Positions 7,097 through 14,113 of a stretch of 21,695 nucleotides of DNA are shown in pieces. This DNA comes from a virus, in IMG/VR virus record IMGVR_UViG_3300025168_000786, positions 1 to 21,695 of that record; one strand, 5' to 3'. The position numbers and the translations under genes were made by a program. Every line of letters begins with the position of its first letter. Position 1 is the stretch's first letter. The notes under the pieces are model-generated. The model ran no database searches, was not told where the DNA came from, and worked only from the letters and a program-made list of their open reading frames with translations.

Positions 7097-8494
7097 TCAT
7101 TCACTCTCTTCGGGGGGCTTGTTTTCGTTGTCACGGGGCAACTCTCCTGTACTACTTGGTGATTTCGATTTGACATATCGTTGTTTGCCCAAGTTGCCCT
7201 TCTCGGGACCGAGGCCAATATCCATTCTTGCCTCGTTTAGAGTTGTTATTCCAGCCTCATAAGCCATAGTGGTTCTGCGGGTTTGCTCGAACGGAGATTC
7301 TTCGTCGAGTGGTTGGAATACAACTTTGGGTAGGTCTGCGTTGGTGTGTGCAATACCAAGTAGTTCCAAGTGCTTTGAAAACAGACCTTGCATAGACTGT
7401 GCAAGAATTGATTGTAGGCGACGGATTGCTTGGACTGACCACTGGCTTGCATTGTATGTAGCGGCAAAGGTCGAACCTCGCTCTTGTCCCATGCTGACTC
7501 GTGGTACATGCAGTACCGATGAGATGTCAGCGTTGACTGAATCCATGAACCCGGAGTTATCGGGCACTGTATTCTTGAGGTCCACGAACTCCATCTTAAC
7601 ATAGTGGGGGAGGATAGGTACTTGGTCCGAGCGTAGTCCGTCCAATAGCGTTCCCACATTGTTAATGACATACTGGAGTCGTTCTGCGGCTTCGTCCGGG
7701 TCGCTGATATTCTCAACTGCCTCGGGACCAATGGTGATGTATTGCTTGGTCAACGAGTCTTCGAGAGCGATGCGGTTGTTCATGCTGTTGTACTTAGCAC
7801 GAATTGCTTGCTTGAGAGCAGTAAATCGGGATGCGCCCCATACACCATAGGTCCACCGACCCAATCGGTCACGGAACCAGTTGGACCGGTAGTCGATACG
7901 GATGTGTAGGATTTCATCGGCTGGGTATTCTTGTGGGTCACGGACCTGCTCACGGAGGATGTAGCGGGTTGCTACCAAGATAGCGTTCTCCTTGTCGGTT
8001 TGTGTCGAAGCACTACGGTCGTCAAGAGCGGTCACTTGTGAAAGTGGTAGGGATTGTAGGTCAGTGATGCCTGTTCCAGTCTTACCTACCATCTTTGAGA
8101 TGTCGTTGCCGTACACCATAAGGTTCCTCATACCGTTAATCAGTAGGTCGTCAAAGTCAAGGACTTCTTGTGTGAGTGTCATGATGGCATTTCGGATGGC
8201 TGTGTTTTTTCCACCGAGGATGTCGTACTTGTTTGCAGTTAGACTGATAGTTCGGACTGCCCCGTTGAGTTCCGGGTCGTAGTTCAGCATGTCGTCATAC
8301 AGGTCAAATTCATTTGTATGGTCGAATGACCCACGAAGTTGTTCTGTTTGTTTCACTATTTCGTCAATTCCAGATGCCATAACGGTAAATGGGTTGTCTG
8401 CTTGGCGGCTTGCTGTGCTTGTGATAGGGACAAGTCGATGCCCTTGTTCTTCAGCGACGACCGTTGTGGTCGAAAATGGGTTCCACCATGCCAT
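7097..8494 (-). CDS. Portal protein (465 aa)
   Basis: At 465 residues, this follows TerL by 44 nt and precedes the head genes, the standard portal slot. Features typical of portals are an N-terminal region with DDMLNYDPELNGAVRTISLTANK, a crown/wing region with DEILHIRIDYRSNWF and YGVWGASRFTALKQAIRAKYN, and the long C-terminal helical part (RRLQSILAQSMQGLFSKHLELL) followed by MAYEAGITTLNEARMDIGLGP, the loop-helix often seen near portal C-termini. It would form the dodecameric ring through which DNA is packaged and to which the terminase docks. The C-terminal tail is disordered and acidic. Ribosome site before ATG 8494 is weak. Confidence 0.85.
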   Translation of the reverse strand: MAWWNPFSTTTVVAEEQGHRLVPITSTASRQADNPFTVMASGIDEIVKQTEQLRGSFDHTNEFDLYDDMLNYDPELNGAVRTISLTANKYDILGGKNTAIRNAIMTLTQEVLDFDDLLINGMRNLMVYGNDISKMVGKTGTGITDLQSLPLSQVTALDDRSASTQTDKENAILVATRYILREQVRDPQEYPADEILHIRIDYRSNWFRDRLGRWTYGVWGASRFTALKQAIRAKYNSMNNRIALEDSLTKQYITIGPEAVENISDPDEAAERLQYVINNVGTLLDGLRSDQVPILPHYVKMEFVDLKNTVPDNSGFMDSVNADISSVLHVPRVSMGQERGSTFAATYNASQWSVQAIRRLQSILAQSMQGLFSKHLELLGIAHTNADLPKVVFQPLDEESPFEQTRRTTMAYEAGITTLNEARMDIGLGPEKGNLGKQRYVKSKSPSSTGELPRDNENKPPEESE

Positions 8495-8538
8495 GTTCTC
8501 AGCACATGTGGTATGCTACTTGAACATCACGACGATTT

Positions 8539-10056
8539 TTAACTAAATCCGACATATTTGCCGTGAGTATTGCGTGCTTTTGACGCTTTTGTTGGTTTTT
8601 TATTTTTTGACCAACCACCCATGCTACTTTTTCCAGTAGCCATAGGCATATAATCCATGCGTTTTGCTTTGAACTGGTCGATTGCGTGGGCGAATGCCAT
8701 GACCGTATCGTTGTGCTTACCAACATCAATAATGTTCCCGTCTTTCCATACATGGTTTTCCAGTTCGTCGAGAATGATTGCCACTTTCTTGCGTATTTCG
8801 TCGGAACCATACGGGAAAATGATAAGTTCTCGCTCAAACCATACCCTAAAGCGGTTAAGTAGTCCCTGTTTCAGTCCCTTATTTGAGGCTTTCGACGGAC
8901 GATAGTCGAGAACTGCGCCTTTTTGCTCAATGACTGTTTCATACAGTCGCTGAAAACCTACATCTTCTGCGGCTACTGGTGCTTTGAACTGATGGGCCCA
9001 CTCAATAATGACATCGGCTTGCTTGTCCGGCGGAAAATCATTTCGTCGCCACATATCAACAAAGTGGATATATCCTTGAGCATCTTGACGCAAGCATATT
9101 AAAACGGAGTAGTCTTTACCAATACCATGAGCAGGGTCGAAGCCGAGAATGAACCGGGAACCATCATCGAGATGAGCATTGAAACCACCGAGGGAACTTA
9201 TGTCTATGTTTTTTCGGATGAGGTTCCTGTTGAAGACTTGGGCATCATCATCCACGACCTTGCACAGATACTCTTGAGCGAAGGCGAGGTCGTCGTCCAT
9301 GCTGATTTTTTGTTCCAAAAGAAAGTCGGTAGGTCGGAACTCGGGCCACAGTGGGAGTAGTTGTATTTCGGGGTTGGCTCTATGCTCGTCCCAATTGGGG
9401 AATGCTGACCACACACCGGACTTCCATACTTCCTTAGCCTTCTCGGACAGCATTTCGGTTTGGTATAGGTCGGTGTGGGACATAGGCGTACCTACACAGA
9501 ACAGTGATGTGCCGGGGTCGAGCATAGGTGTTATGACTTTCTTGAACCACTCTCGCACGGAGTCCATTGTCATGTCCCCCATCTCAGCCAGTACATCGTC
9601 AAGTGCTACGACGGCAGGGTGTTCACCACGGATAGCAGAACCTACACCTGTGGCTTGAATCCACGCACCGTTTGTGAAGGAGATTCTTTGCTTGTTAGAC
9701 CGGCGCTCATCGAGGTACTTTCGTAGTTCCGGGTGTCGGCGCATGTCAGTCTTAATTTCCTCAAGACGGTTGGTTGATTGTCGAATAGATGCCGAGAACA
9801 ACCACACTTCCATAGGGTTGCCGTTGCGTTCCTCGAATAGACACATGTGTAGCAACTTGACACGCAGTGTAGCAGACTTGCTGTGGGAACGGGGGGCGAT
9901 AATACACACACGATGTACTGCCGCTTCCTTGCGCTCACTGTACAATTCTATCCACTGACCGATATGGTCAGCCCACTTGTACTCGGGGGATAGCCATTCA
10001 TAGAAGTGCTTGATGTCGTACTTGGACCGCTGAAAATTAAAGTTGGTTATACTCAT
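8539..10056 (-). CDS. terL: Terminase large subunit (505 aa)
   Basis: DNA-packaging motor with N-terminal ATPase and C-terminal nuclease. Visible motifs: adenine-binding/N-terminal region; Walker A-like APRSHSKS at 54-61 (SKS in place of the usual GKS/T); Walker B VVALDD at 149-154; coupling motif GTP at 189-191; a QEYLC segment at 261-265; RNase-H-like nuclease residues in GFDPAHG (Asp307), AAEDVG (Glu364/Asp365) and HNDTVMAFAHA (Asp450). Length is typical for TerL. Its ATG overlaps the stop of the zinc-ribbon microprotein (ATGA). No conventional small terminase lies beside it; see the upstream HTH-phosphoesterase. Confidence 0.95.
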   Translation of the reverse strand: MSITNFNFQRSKYDIKHFYEWLSPEYKWADHIGQWIELYSERKEAAVHRVCIIAPRSHSKSATLRVKLLHMCLFEERNGNPMEVWLFSASIRQSTNRLEEIKTDMRRHPELRKYLDERRSNKQRISFTNGAWIQATGVGSAIRGEHPAVVALDDVLAEMGDMTMDSVREWFKKVITPMLDPGTSLFCVGTPMSHTDLYQTEMLSEKAKEVWKSGVWSAFPNWDEHRANPEIQLLPLWPEFRPTDFLLEQKISMDDDLAFAQEYLCKVVDDDAQVFNRNLIRKNIDISSLGGFNAHLDDGSRFILGFDPAHGIGKDYSVLICLRQDAQGYIHFVDMWRRNDFPPDKQADVIIEWAHQFKAPVAAEDVGFQRLYETVIEQKGAVLDYRPSKASNKGLKQGLLNRFRVWFERELIIFPYGSDEIRKKVAIILDELENHVWKDGNIIDVGKHNDTVMAFAHAIDQFKAKRMDYMPMATGKSSMGGWSKNKKPTKASKARNTHGKYVGFS

Positions 10057-10196
10057 TTACGAACCACCCTCATGTAGCCGCAGTACACCATTTTCTTTTT
10101 GGTAGGGCACCAGTTCTTGTGACTGTTGTATCGTGATTCGGTAGTGTGCCCGCAATTTTGGCATTGCCTAAGTGTTTTCCTAACTACCCGTGCCAT
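10053..10196 (-). CDS. Zinc-ribbon microprotein (47 aa)
   Basis: A 47-codon frame (MARVVRKTLRQCQNCG, then Cys at 30 and 39) that starts six bases after the phosphoesterase stop and overlaps the TerL start by four bases. The CxxCG knuckle (Cys12, Cys15) with later His and Cys residues suggests a single zinc ribbon; the protein is strongly basic (net positive at both ends), so it may bind nucleic acid. Its position directly before TerL suits a packaging accessory factor, but no function is recognised. Coding status is supported by exact packing between two real genes. Confidence 0.7.
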   Translation of the reverse strand: MARVVRKTLRQCQNCGHTTESRYNSHKNWCPTKKKMVYCGYMRVVRK

Positions 10197-10201
10197 ACTA
10201 A

Positions 10202-11566
10202 TCACTCATGCGATACTGGTGCGAACAGTGAGCCGATGTAGCCTTCTTTGTCGTCGATAAGATATGCGGCAAGCCCTGCTTTGCTGGTAGTGTACCCGGA
10301 GCGAGCGTGGTAGCGGTCATGACCGGCAAGAGATGGCATTTGAATAATGAGGCACCCATCCTTCTCGTGCATTCGCTGGTGGTGTAGGTGGCCGTGGAAC
10401 CAAATCTTGTGTTCGGTGTTGCCCCACATCTCACGAGCCTCGACAGCCATGAGCGGACCGAGTGCAGTCTTACCAAGTCCATCTCCGTGAGTGAAGCCGA
10501 GGATAGTGTTGCCATATTCAATGTAGCGTCGGTTGTTAGGTGTGATAACAATTTCGACATCACTGACATTCTCGTATGCGGCAGATAGGTACATCATTAG
10601 CGCAAGGGATGAGTGACGGTCGTGATTGCCAGCCATCATAACGATTTCAACGGGGGCGACCTGTCGTAGCATGTCGATATGCTCACGAGCCAACTTGCAC
10701 CCGGTGATGAGGATTTCAGCAGGGGTGGCACACATGTCCTGTGGCGTACCACGAGTAGTCATTCCAGCATCATTGTCCACATGGAACCAATCGGACCCAG
10801 CGCCAACAAAGATTTTTTCGGGCTTGGTCGAAATACGGGACACAAGTGTTTCAGTCTTTTCCATGAGTCGCTTCCTTGCTTCCTCGAAATTGTATGATTC
10901 TCCTACCTCATCGACCCAGCCGTACTTGCCCCAATGGAAATCAGTAGGACATACGACGAGAGCGTATGGGTTTTTTGCTTTCTTTAGGCTCAACTTGGGT
11001 ACAGACTTAGGTGCTTTTTGTAGCGACACCATGTGCTCCAAGTAGTCGTACTTGAGGGTCTGCCAGTTGCTCGAGTCTTTGACCAATTGCTTGTGCTTTT
11101 TCTTAGCAATCTCGGTCATGAGAGTCTGTCGTCGGGATGAAAGGATTTCTTCAACAAGACCTTCTTGCTCATCTGCCTCAAACAACTGCTCATCGGTCAC
11201 AGGGACTGAGTGTCGAGTCATTTTGTGCACCTTGCGGTATTGTCGTGCTCGCAACTCCGGTATGCTGTGCTTGACACAGAACTCACTGGTGGACATGTTA
11301 GCGGCCCAATCACGCATCATGGTTCGGTGCTCATCACCGGTCTTGACGACAGGCACACCCGTTAGGTGCGTGGTGTAGGTATCGGTAGGTTCGTCGTACT
11401 CGTATGAGTTCGTACCCTGTCCTCCATCAGATACCGCTCGAATGAGCCGCATCTCCCAACCCTTCACTGATACCATCGGGTACAGTGAGTGCAAATGCCG
11501 GGCAAATTGCATACGGGATGTGAAGTCATTAGGGTCATGCTCGCTGATGATGGCTTGGAAGTCCAT
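10202..11566 (-). CDS. HTH-containing calcineurin-like metallophosphoesterase (454 aa)
   Basis: C-terminal half carries the metallophosphoesterase motifs in order: PTDFHWGK (Asp209, His211), GAGSDWFH (Asp259), AGNHDRH (313-319), FTHGDG (His360) and WFHGHLHHQ (His391, His393). These coordinate two metal ions and hydrolyse phosphodiesters or phosphomonoesters. The N-terminal 200 residues are not part of that fold: residues about 83-115 (MRDWAANMSTSEFCVKHS... RARQYRKVHK) look like a helix-turn-helix, followed by a charged helix. It is first in the packaging/head operon, where a small terminase usually sits. The fold is sure; substrate (DNA end, nucleotide or protein phosphate) is unknown. Confidence 0.85.
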   Translation of the reverse strand: MDFQAIISEHDPNDFTSRMQFARHLHSLYPMVSVKGWEMRLIRAVSDGGQGTNSYEYDEPTDTYTTHLTGVPVVKTGDEHRTMMRDWAANMSTSEFCVKHSIPELRARQYRKVHKMTRHSVPVTDEQLFEADEQEGLVEEILSSRRQTLMTEIAKKKHKQLVKDSSNWQTLKYDYLEHMVSLQKAPKSVPKLSLKKAKNPYALVVCPTDFHWGKYGWVDEVGESYNFEEARKRLMEKTETLVSRISTKPEKIFVGAGSDWFHVDNDAGMTTRGTPQDMCATPAEILITGCKLAREHIDMLRQVAPVEIVMMAGNHDRHSSLALMMYLSAAYENVSDVEIVITPNNRRYIEYGNTILGFTHGDGLGKTALGPLMAVEAREMWGNTEHKIWFHGHLHHQRMHEKDGCLIIQMPSLAGHDRYHARSGYTTSKAGLAAYLIDDKEGYIGSLFAPVSHE

Positions 11567-11644
11567 GTTCTGTATGGTATGGTCGCCACCTTATCAATGT
11601 TTCTAAAAAAAATTTGCCAAAAATTCGCGTGGTGCTTGGCTGTC

Positions 11645-11656
11645 CCTATATATGAT
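11645..11656 (-). promoter_or_regulatory. TATA element for the packaging/head operon
   Basis: On the minus strand the sequence reads ATCATATATAGG. A transcript starting about 26 nt downstream would have a leader of about 58 nt before the phosphoesterase ATG at 11566. A T-rich/A-rich tract lies between. An AAGGTGG sequence occurs in the leader but too far from, and out of phase with, the ATG. This is the only strong promoter-like site seen ahead of the 11 kb operon. Confidence 0.6.
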
Positions 11657-11718
11657 AGTCTTTGTGTTTTTGGCGGGCGTGAAATCCTCAATGTAAAGGC
11701 CATGCTGATACTGGGAGA

Positions 11719-11746
11719 ACCCAACCCCACCGAGGTGGGGAAGGGT
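11719..11746 (-). terminator. Nested stable-loop hairpin behind the 35-aa gene
   Basis: Minus-strand RNA would form ACCC-TT-CCCCAC-CTCG-GTGGGG-TT-GGGT: an inner 6-bp stem with a CUCG tetraloop and an outer 4-bp stem, separated by a symmetric TT/TT internal loop. It lies about 40 nt after the stop at 11786 and before the next promoter. No T-tract follows, so it may be an RNA 3'-end stabiliser or processing signal as readily as a terminator. Confidence 0.6.
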
Positions 11747-11785
11747 CCGGCTCATAGGCTCAAGGCCCGTCGTTGCTGTGGGTGC

Positions 11786-11893
11786 TCAATCTTTGTCGAG
11801 CAATTCGCTGAGGTAGTTGCGTAGGTCAGTCCAAGGGAAGCAGACCACAACGGCCACGACAGCCAATTCAATCAGTGCCTGTGTCACTGCCAT
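11786..11893 (-). CDS. Small single-TM protein (35 aa)
   Basis: A 35-codon frame (MAVTQALIELAVVAVVVCF, then a polar tail ending LSELLDKD). Its ATG overlaps the stop of the Cys-rich gene (TGATG), implying translational coupling. Residues 6-19 form one hydrophobic helix and the C-terminus is amphipathic. Function unknown; the size and layout suit a small membrane-active peptide. Confidence 0.5.
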   Translation of the reverse strand: MAVTQALIELAVVAVVVCFPWTDLRNYLSELLDKD

Positions 11894-12111
11894 CAGCACT
11901 CACATCCATCCCAGCAAGCAGGGCAACACGCTTCAATTTCGCATTCACCGCACCACATTGGTTCGTCTGTCTCTTCTCCACACTCGACGCACTCATCAAG
12001 TACTTCTTCGGTCTTCCATAGTCCCTTTGCTTTGTGACCCTCGGGGAAGTCACAGTTGCCACAGGCAACACACCATTCCTCGGTGCATAGGGTCGTTTGT
12101 TCCTCGTTCAT
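11893..12111 (-). CDS. Cysteine-rich acidic zinc-binding protein (72 aa)
   Basis: The start was set at MNEEQTTLCT because GGAGG lies ten bases upstream; upstream Met codons at 12132 and 12150 lie at or before the expected transcript start. Cysteines come in pairs: CTEEWCVACGNC near the N-terminus, ECVECG in the middle, and WCGECEIEACCPACWDGCEC at the end, more than a dozen in 72 residues. Several zinc knuckles or ribbons are likely. It is acidic, unlike a typical DNA-binding zinc finger, so protein-protein contact (for example with host transcription or replication machinery) is as likely as nucleic-acid binding. Followed by an overlapping small TM gene. No family recognised. Confidence 0.72.
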   Translation of the reverse strand: MNEEQTTLCTEEWCVACGNCDFPEGHKAKGLWKTEEVLDECVECGEETDEPMWCGECEIEACCPACWDGCEC

Positions 12112-12151
12112 AGGTTCGGTTCCTCCGTCCATGCCACTCCTACGGCACACC

Positions 12152-12161
12152 CCTATATCAA
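12152..12161 (-). promoter_or_regulatory. TATA element for the Cys-rich gene
   Basis: Minus strand reads TTGATATAGG. A start about 26 nt downstream (near 12130) gives a leader of about 19 nt that begins just before the GGAGG ribosome site, and it decides the start codon at 12111. Confidence 0.65.
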
Positions 12162-12173
12162 TGGTGGTGGTGG

Positions 12174-12205
12174 GAACCCCAGCCCACCGAAGTGGGCTGA
12201 GGTTC
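12174..12205 (-). terminator. Nested UUCG hairpin behind the 62-aa gene
   Basis: Minus-strand RNA: GAACC-TCA-GCCCAC-TTCG-GTGGGC-TGG-GGTTC. The inner 6-bp stem carries a UUCG tetraloop and the outer 5-bp stem closes it. Same architecture as the hairpin near 11730 with both stems changed compensatorily. It is followed on the minus strand, within about 15 nt, by the next TATA element. Confidence 0.62.
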
Positions 12206-12247
12206 GGCTCATAGGCTCTCAGTGGCCCGATGGGGGTTGAGTGCTAC

Positions 12248-12436
12248 TCACTCAAAGGCTGGCAAGATGCCGTGGCCGTGGTTGTCTGCGTTGCGGTCAA
12301 GGTGAACCTGCATCACAGCATCGGCAAGGTTGGGGCGTTCCATAATGGACATGTCCCTCAACCGTGTGTCTTCCAGCAAGCAAATGATGTCCCTCAACCT
12401 GCGTATTTCATTCATCAGTTCTTCGTTTGTTTTCAT
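12248..12436 (-). CDS. Small coiled-coil protein (62 aa)
   Basis: The start was set at MKTNEELMNE because AAAGGAGG sits eight bases before that ATG; the 17 codons upstream are basic, low complexity and overlap that ribosome site. Residues 4-30 (EELMNEIRRLRDIICLLEDTRL) form a leucine-rich amphipathic helix likely to dimerise. The tail ends GHGILPAFE. It is a single-gene unit with its own TATA box and 3' hairpin. Function unknown. Confidence 0.65.
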   Translation of the reverse strand: MKTNEELMNEIRRLRDIICLLEDTRLRDMSIMERPNLADAVMQVHLDRNADNHGHGILPAFE

Positions 12437-12520
12437 GTTTTTTCCTCCTTTGTTTTTACGGTTCGCCACTACTACTTTTCGCCTCATGACTATTCCGTAT
12501 TGTGCATACTAACACCTATC

Positions 12521-12532
12521 TCATATATAAGC
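12521..12532 (-). promoter_or_regulatory. TATA element for the 62-aa coiled-coil gene
   Basis: Minus strand reads GCTTATATATGA, close to the archaeal TTTATATA consensus. Expected start near 12500, giving a leader of about 64 nt with AAAGGAGG before the ATG at 12436. Confidence 0.65.
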
Positions 12533-12610
12533 CGTTCCCGAATAATGCTCATCGGTGATTTGGGCCTCGAGGGACCATCACCATACTTGCGGGGGGACTC
12601 CCGTGTTAAA

Positions 12611-12702
12611 CGAAAACGCGCTGGGGAGAGAGATTCGTTGATGGTATTAACGAAGTCTTACGCAAATATATGGCTTCGCCCGTAGGGAGAGAGAGAGAGA
12701 AG
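12611..12702. repeat. GA/AGTCTTA three-part element, copy 1
   Basis: Plus-strand order: GAAAACGCGCTGGGGAGAG box (to 12632), 21-nt spacer, AGTCTTACGCAAA box (from 12654), about 24-nt spacer, GGGAGAGAGAGAG box (from 12685). The last box and the hairpin behind it form a 58-bp block (12685-12742) identical to 13360-13417. Short arms CGAAG and CTTCG flank the AGTCTTA box. Confidence 0.85.
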
Positions 12703-12706
12703 GAAG

Positions 12707-12738
12707 GCCCCCGACCCCGCCGAAGCGGGGAAGGGGGC
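12707..12738 (-). terminator. Nested UUCG hairpin behind the 126-aa gene
   Basis: Minus-strand RNA: GCCCCC-TT-CCCCGC-TTCG-GCGGGG-TC-GGGGGC. Inner 6-bp UUCG hairpin and outer 6-bp stem. It lies about 37 nt after the stop at 12775 and is part of the 58-bp block shared with the next cassette. Confidence 0.65.
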
Positions 12739-12774
12739 GGCTATCATCGTTGAGTGGACGGTTGTTCTGACTAC

Positions 12775-13155
12775 CTACTCGTGGTGTCGTCGGTTGAGCG
12801 GGCCAAGATGGCCCGTTCGTAGGTCGTCCGTGTTGTGGACGCCCATACCGAGGGTTCGCATTTCGTTGCGGGCTACGGCCAACTTCTTCTCAAGTCGAGC
12901 ATACCGTTCTGCGGTTGCCACGATGTTGCCGAGGTCTGCGTTGTCTAAGCGTACCATTGCTATTATCGCTCGTCGTGCAACTCGTCGCACTGTCGCTCGG
13001 TCCCTCAAGATGAGGTTTCGCTCTTGGATGTCTTGGTAGGCAAGGTGTAGTACTTGCATCATCCATTCCATCGGCTTCTGTCTCTTGCACTGCTCAATAA
13101 TGTGTGTCCATAGGTACACCATCATTAGCGGGTTCATCCATTGTTTTCTGCTCAT
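12775..13155 (-). CDS. Basic helical protein of unknown function (126 aa)
   Basis: ATG at 13155 has GGAGATAAAAAA directly upstream. The protein is Arg-rich and helical: Met-rich N-terminus (MNPLMMVYLW, KPMEWMMQVLHLAYQDI), a basic core (RDRATVRRVARRAIIAMVR) and a long helix (IVATAERYARLEKKLAVARNEM). No TM segment, no zinc motif. The net positive charge suggests binding to nucleic acid or to an acidic partner. Stand-alone cassette with own TATA box and 3' hairpin. Family not recognised. Confidence 0.65.
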   Translation of the reverse strand: MSRKQWMNPLMMVYLWTHIIEQCKRQKPMEWMMQVLHLAYQDIQERNLILRDRATVRRVARRAIIAMVRLDNADLGNIVATAERYARLEKKLAVARNEMRTLGMGVHNTDDLRTGHLGPLNRRHHE

Positions 13156-13212
13156 TTTTTTATCTCCATTTGTTTTGGTCGCTGTGCGACTTATCTAATG
13201 CTATGGTACTCA

Positions 13213-13222
13213 CCTATATCAA
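13213..13222 (-). promoter_or_regulatory. TATA element for the 126-aa basic gene
   Basis: Minus strand reads TTGATATAGG, the same ten bases as the element at 12152. Expected start near 13192, leader of about 37 nt carrying GGAG before the ATG. Confidence 0.65.
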
Positions 13223-13286
13223 GCCAGCGGAGCGAAGCCAATCTCGGGCTGTTTGCCCCAGTCGCCGGGGGACACCCGTATATACC

Positions 13287-13374
13287 GAAAATGCGCTGGG
13301 GAGAGAGATGTTGGCATTGCATTAACTAAGTCTTACGCAAAACAATGCTTCCGCTGGGTGGGAGAGAGAGAGAG
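13287..13374. repeat. GA/AGTCTTA three-part element, copy 2
   Basis: CTGGGGAGAGAG at 13296-13307, 21-nt spacer, AGTCTTACGCAAAA from 13329, 24-nt spacer after AGTCTTA, GGGAGAGAGAGAG from 13360. Perfect 6-bp inverted arms GCATTG (13314-13319) and CAATGC (13343-13348) flank the AGTCTTA box. Spacing is the same as in copy 1, but the spacer bases differ. Confidence 0.88.
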
Positions 13375-13381
13375 AAGGAAG

Positions 13382-13413
13382 GCCCCCGACCCCGCCGAAG
13401 CGGGGAAGGGGGC
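13382..13413 (-). terminator. Nested UUCG hairpin behind the 124-aa gene
   Basis: Identical to the hairpin at 12707-12738 (GCCCCC outer stem, CCCCGC-TTCG-GCGGGG inner hairpin on the minus strand). It is separated from the stop at 13454 by a stretch with GAGCCTACGAGCC that also occurs behind the genes ending at 11786 and 12248. Confidence 0.65.
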
Positions 13414-13453
13414 GGCTCGTAGGCTCAAGGCCCGCTGTGGTTATGCTCGCTAC

Positions 13454-13828
13454 TCACTCAAGGTGAGCGACAGATGAGAGGACTTCAACGAGCCCTGCCA
13501 CTTGTGCTTGTAGTCGGTTGATTTCCGATTGCATCTTAGCGATGGTTTCGTCCATTTCCGGTGCGTTTTGCATGTTAGCGATTGCATTAGCGACCGCTGT
13601 GGTTGCTTGTGCTGTCACTTCATCCATTCGTGTTGTCAAGGTTTGAACTTCGAGTGTGTTGTCTTCAATCATCGCCTCGTTGTGTTCAATCCTTGCGTTT
13701 TGCGATGCTTGGGTCTCAATGACCTCGCCTACCATTGGGTAAGCGACGCTGTGGGCTATATCGACCACCGCTCCAAGCATTGCGTTGCTTGCTGTCGTTC
13801 GTGTGTTGTTGCTTCCTGTTTTTTCCAT
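13454..13828 (-). CDS. Coiled-coil protein (124 aa)
   Basis: The start was set at MEKTGSNNTR because GGAGG lies ten bases upstream and the TATA box predicts a transcript beginning only about 19 nt before it; longer GTG/ATG readings would not fit. After a polar N-terminus comes a hydrophobic patch (LGAVVDIAHSVAYPMVGEVI), then heptad-rich helices (IEHNEAMIEDNTLEVQTLTTRMDEV; MDETIAKMQSEINRLQAQVAGLVEVLSSV). It probably oligomerises. Could be a structural or host-interaction protein; no family recognised. Confidence 0.65.
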   Translation of the reverse strand: MEKTGSNNTRTTASNAMLGAVVDIAHSVAYPMVGEVIETQASQNARIEHNEAMIEDNTLEVQTLTTRMDEVTAQATTAVANAIANMQNAPEMDETIAKMQSEINRLQAQVAGLVEVLSSVAHLE

Positions 13829-13868
13829 GTTCCAGTTGCCTCCTTCGGCGTTCATCGTAGGGGGCACA

Positions 13869-13878
13869 CCTATATCAA
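13869..13878 (-). promoter_or_regulatory. TATA element for the 124-aa coiled-coil gene
   Basis: Minus strand reads TTGATATAGG, matching the elements at 12152 and 13213. Expected start near 13847 with a 19-nt leader that contains GGAGG. Confidence 0.65.
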
Positions 13879-14004
13879 ATCATAGGTGGGATTTCCGCAT
13901 TTTTTGCCCTATTTTGAGCCGCCGAGCGCCCGCCGAGCATTTGCCGGACGAATCGGACCTCGAGGTACTGTCAGCCTCCTTGCCGGGGGATGCCCGTATA
14001 AATT

Positions 14005-14091
14005 GAAAATGCGCTGGGGAGAGAGTTCGACCCAGTATAGTAAGTAAGTCTTACGCAAAATACTGCCGTTGGCGAGGGAGAGAGAGAGAGA
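14005..14091. repeat. GA/AGTCTTA three-part element, copy 3
   Basis: GAAAATGCG, then CTGGGGAGAGAG at 14014-14025, 21-nt spacer, AGTCTTACGCAAAA from 14047, 22-nt spacer, GGGAGAGAGAGAG from 14076. Perfect 6-bp arms CAGTAT (14033-14038) and ATACTG (14060-14065) flank the AGTCTTA box; the arm sequence is wholly different from copy 2 while pairing is kept. Confidence 0.88.
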
Positions 14092-14113
14092 TTTGCCCCT
14101 CGCCGGAGCCGCT

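Larger units (their letters stand above)
12437..12774. other. Intergenic cassette boundary (338 bp)
   Basis: Contains the ribosome site and TATA box of the 62-aa gene on the minus strand, one copy of the GA/AGTCTTA element and one nested hairpin, all listed separately. No further gene is supported. Confidence 0.7.

Noticed and set aside
12152-13878. Bacterial sigma-70 promoters (GATATA as -10 box)
   Set aside because: No TTGACA-like box at the proper distance in front of these sites, and distances to starts fit TATA/TBP initiation better. A bacterial host is not strictly excluded.
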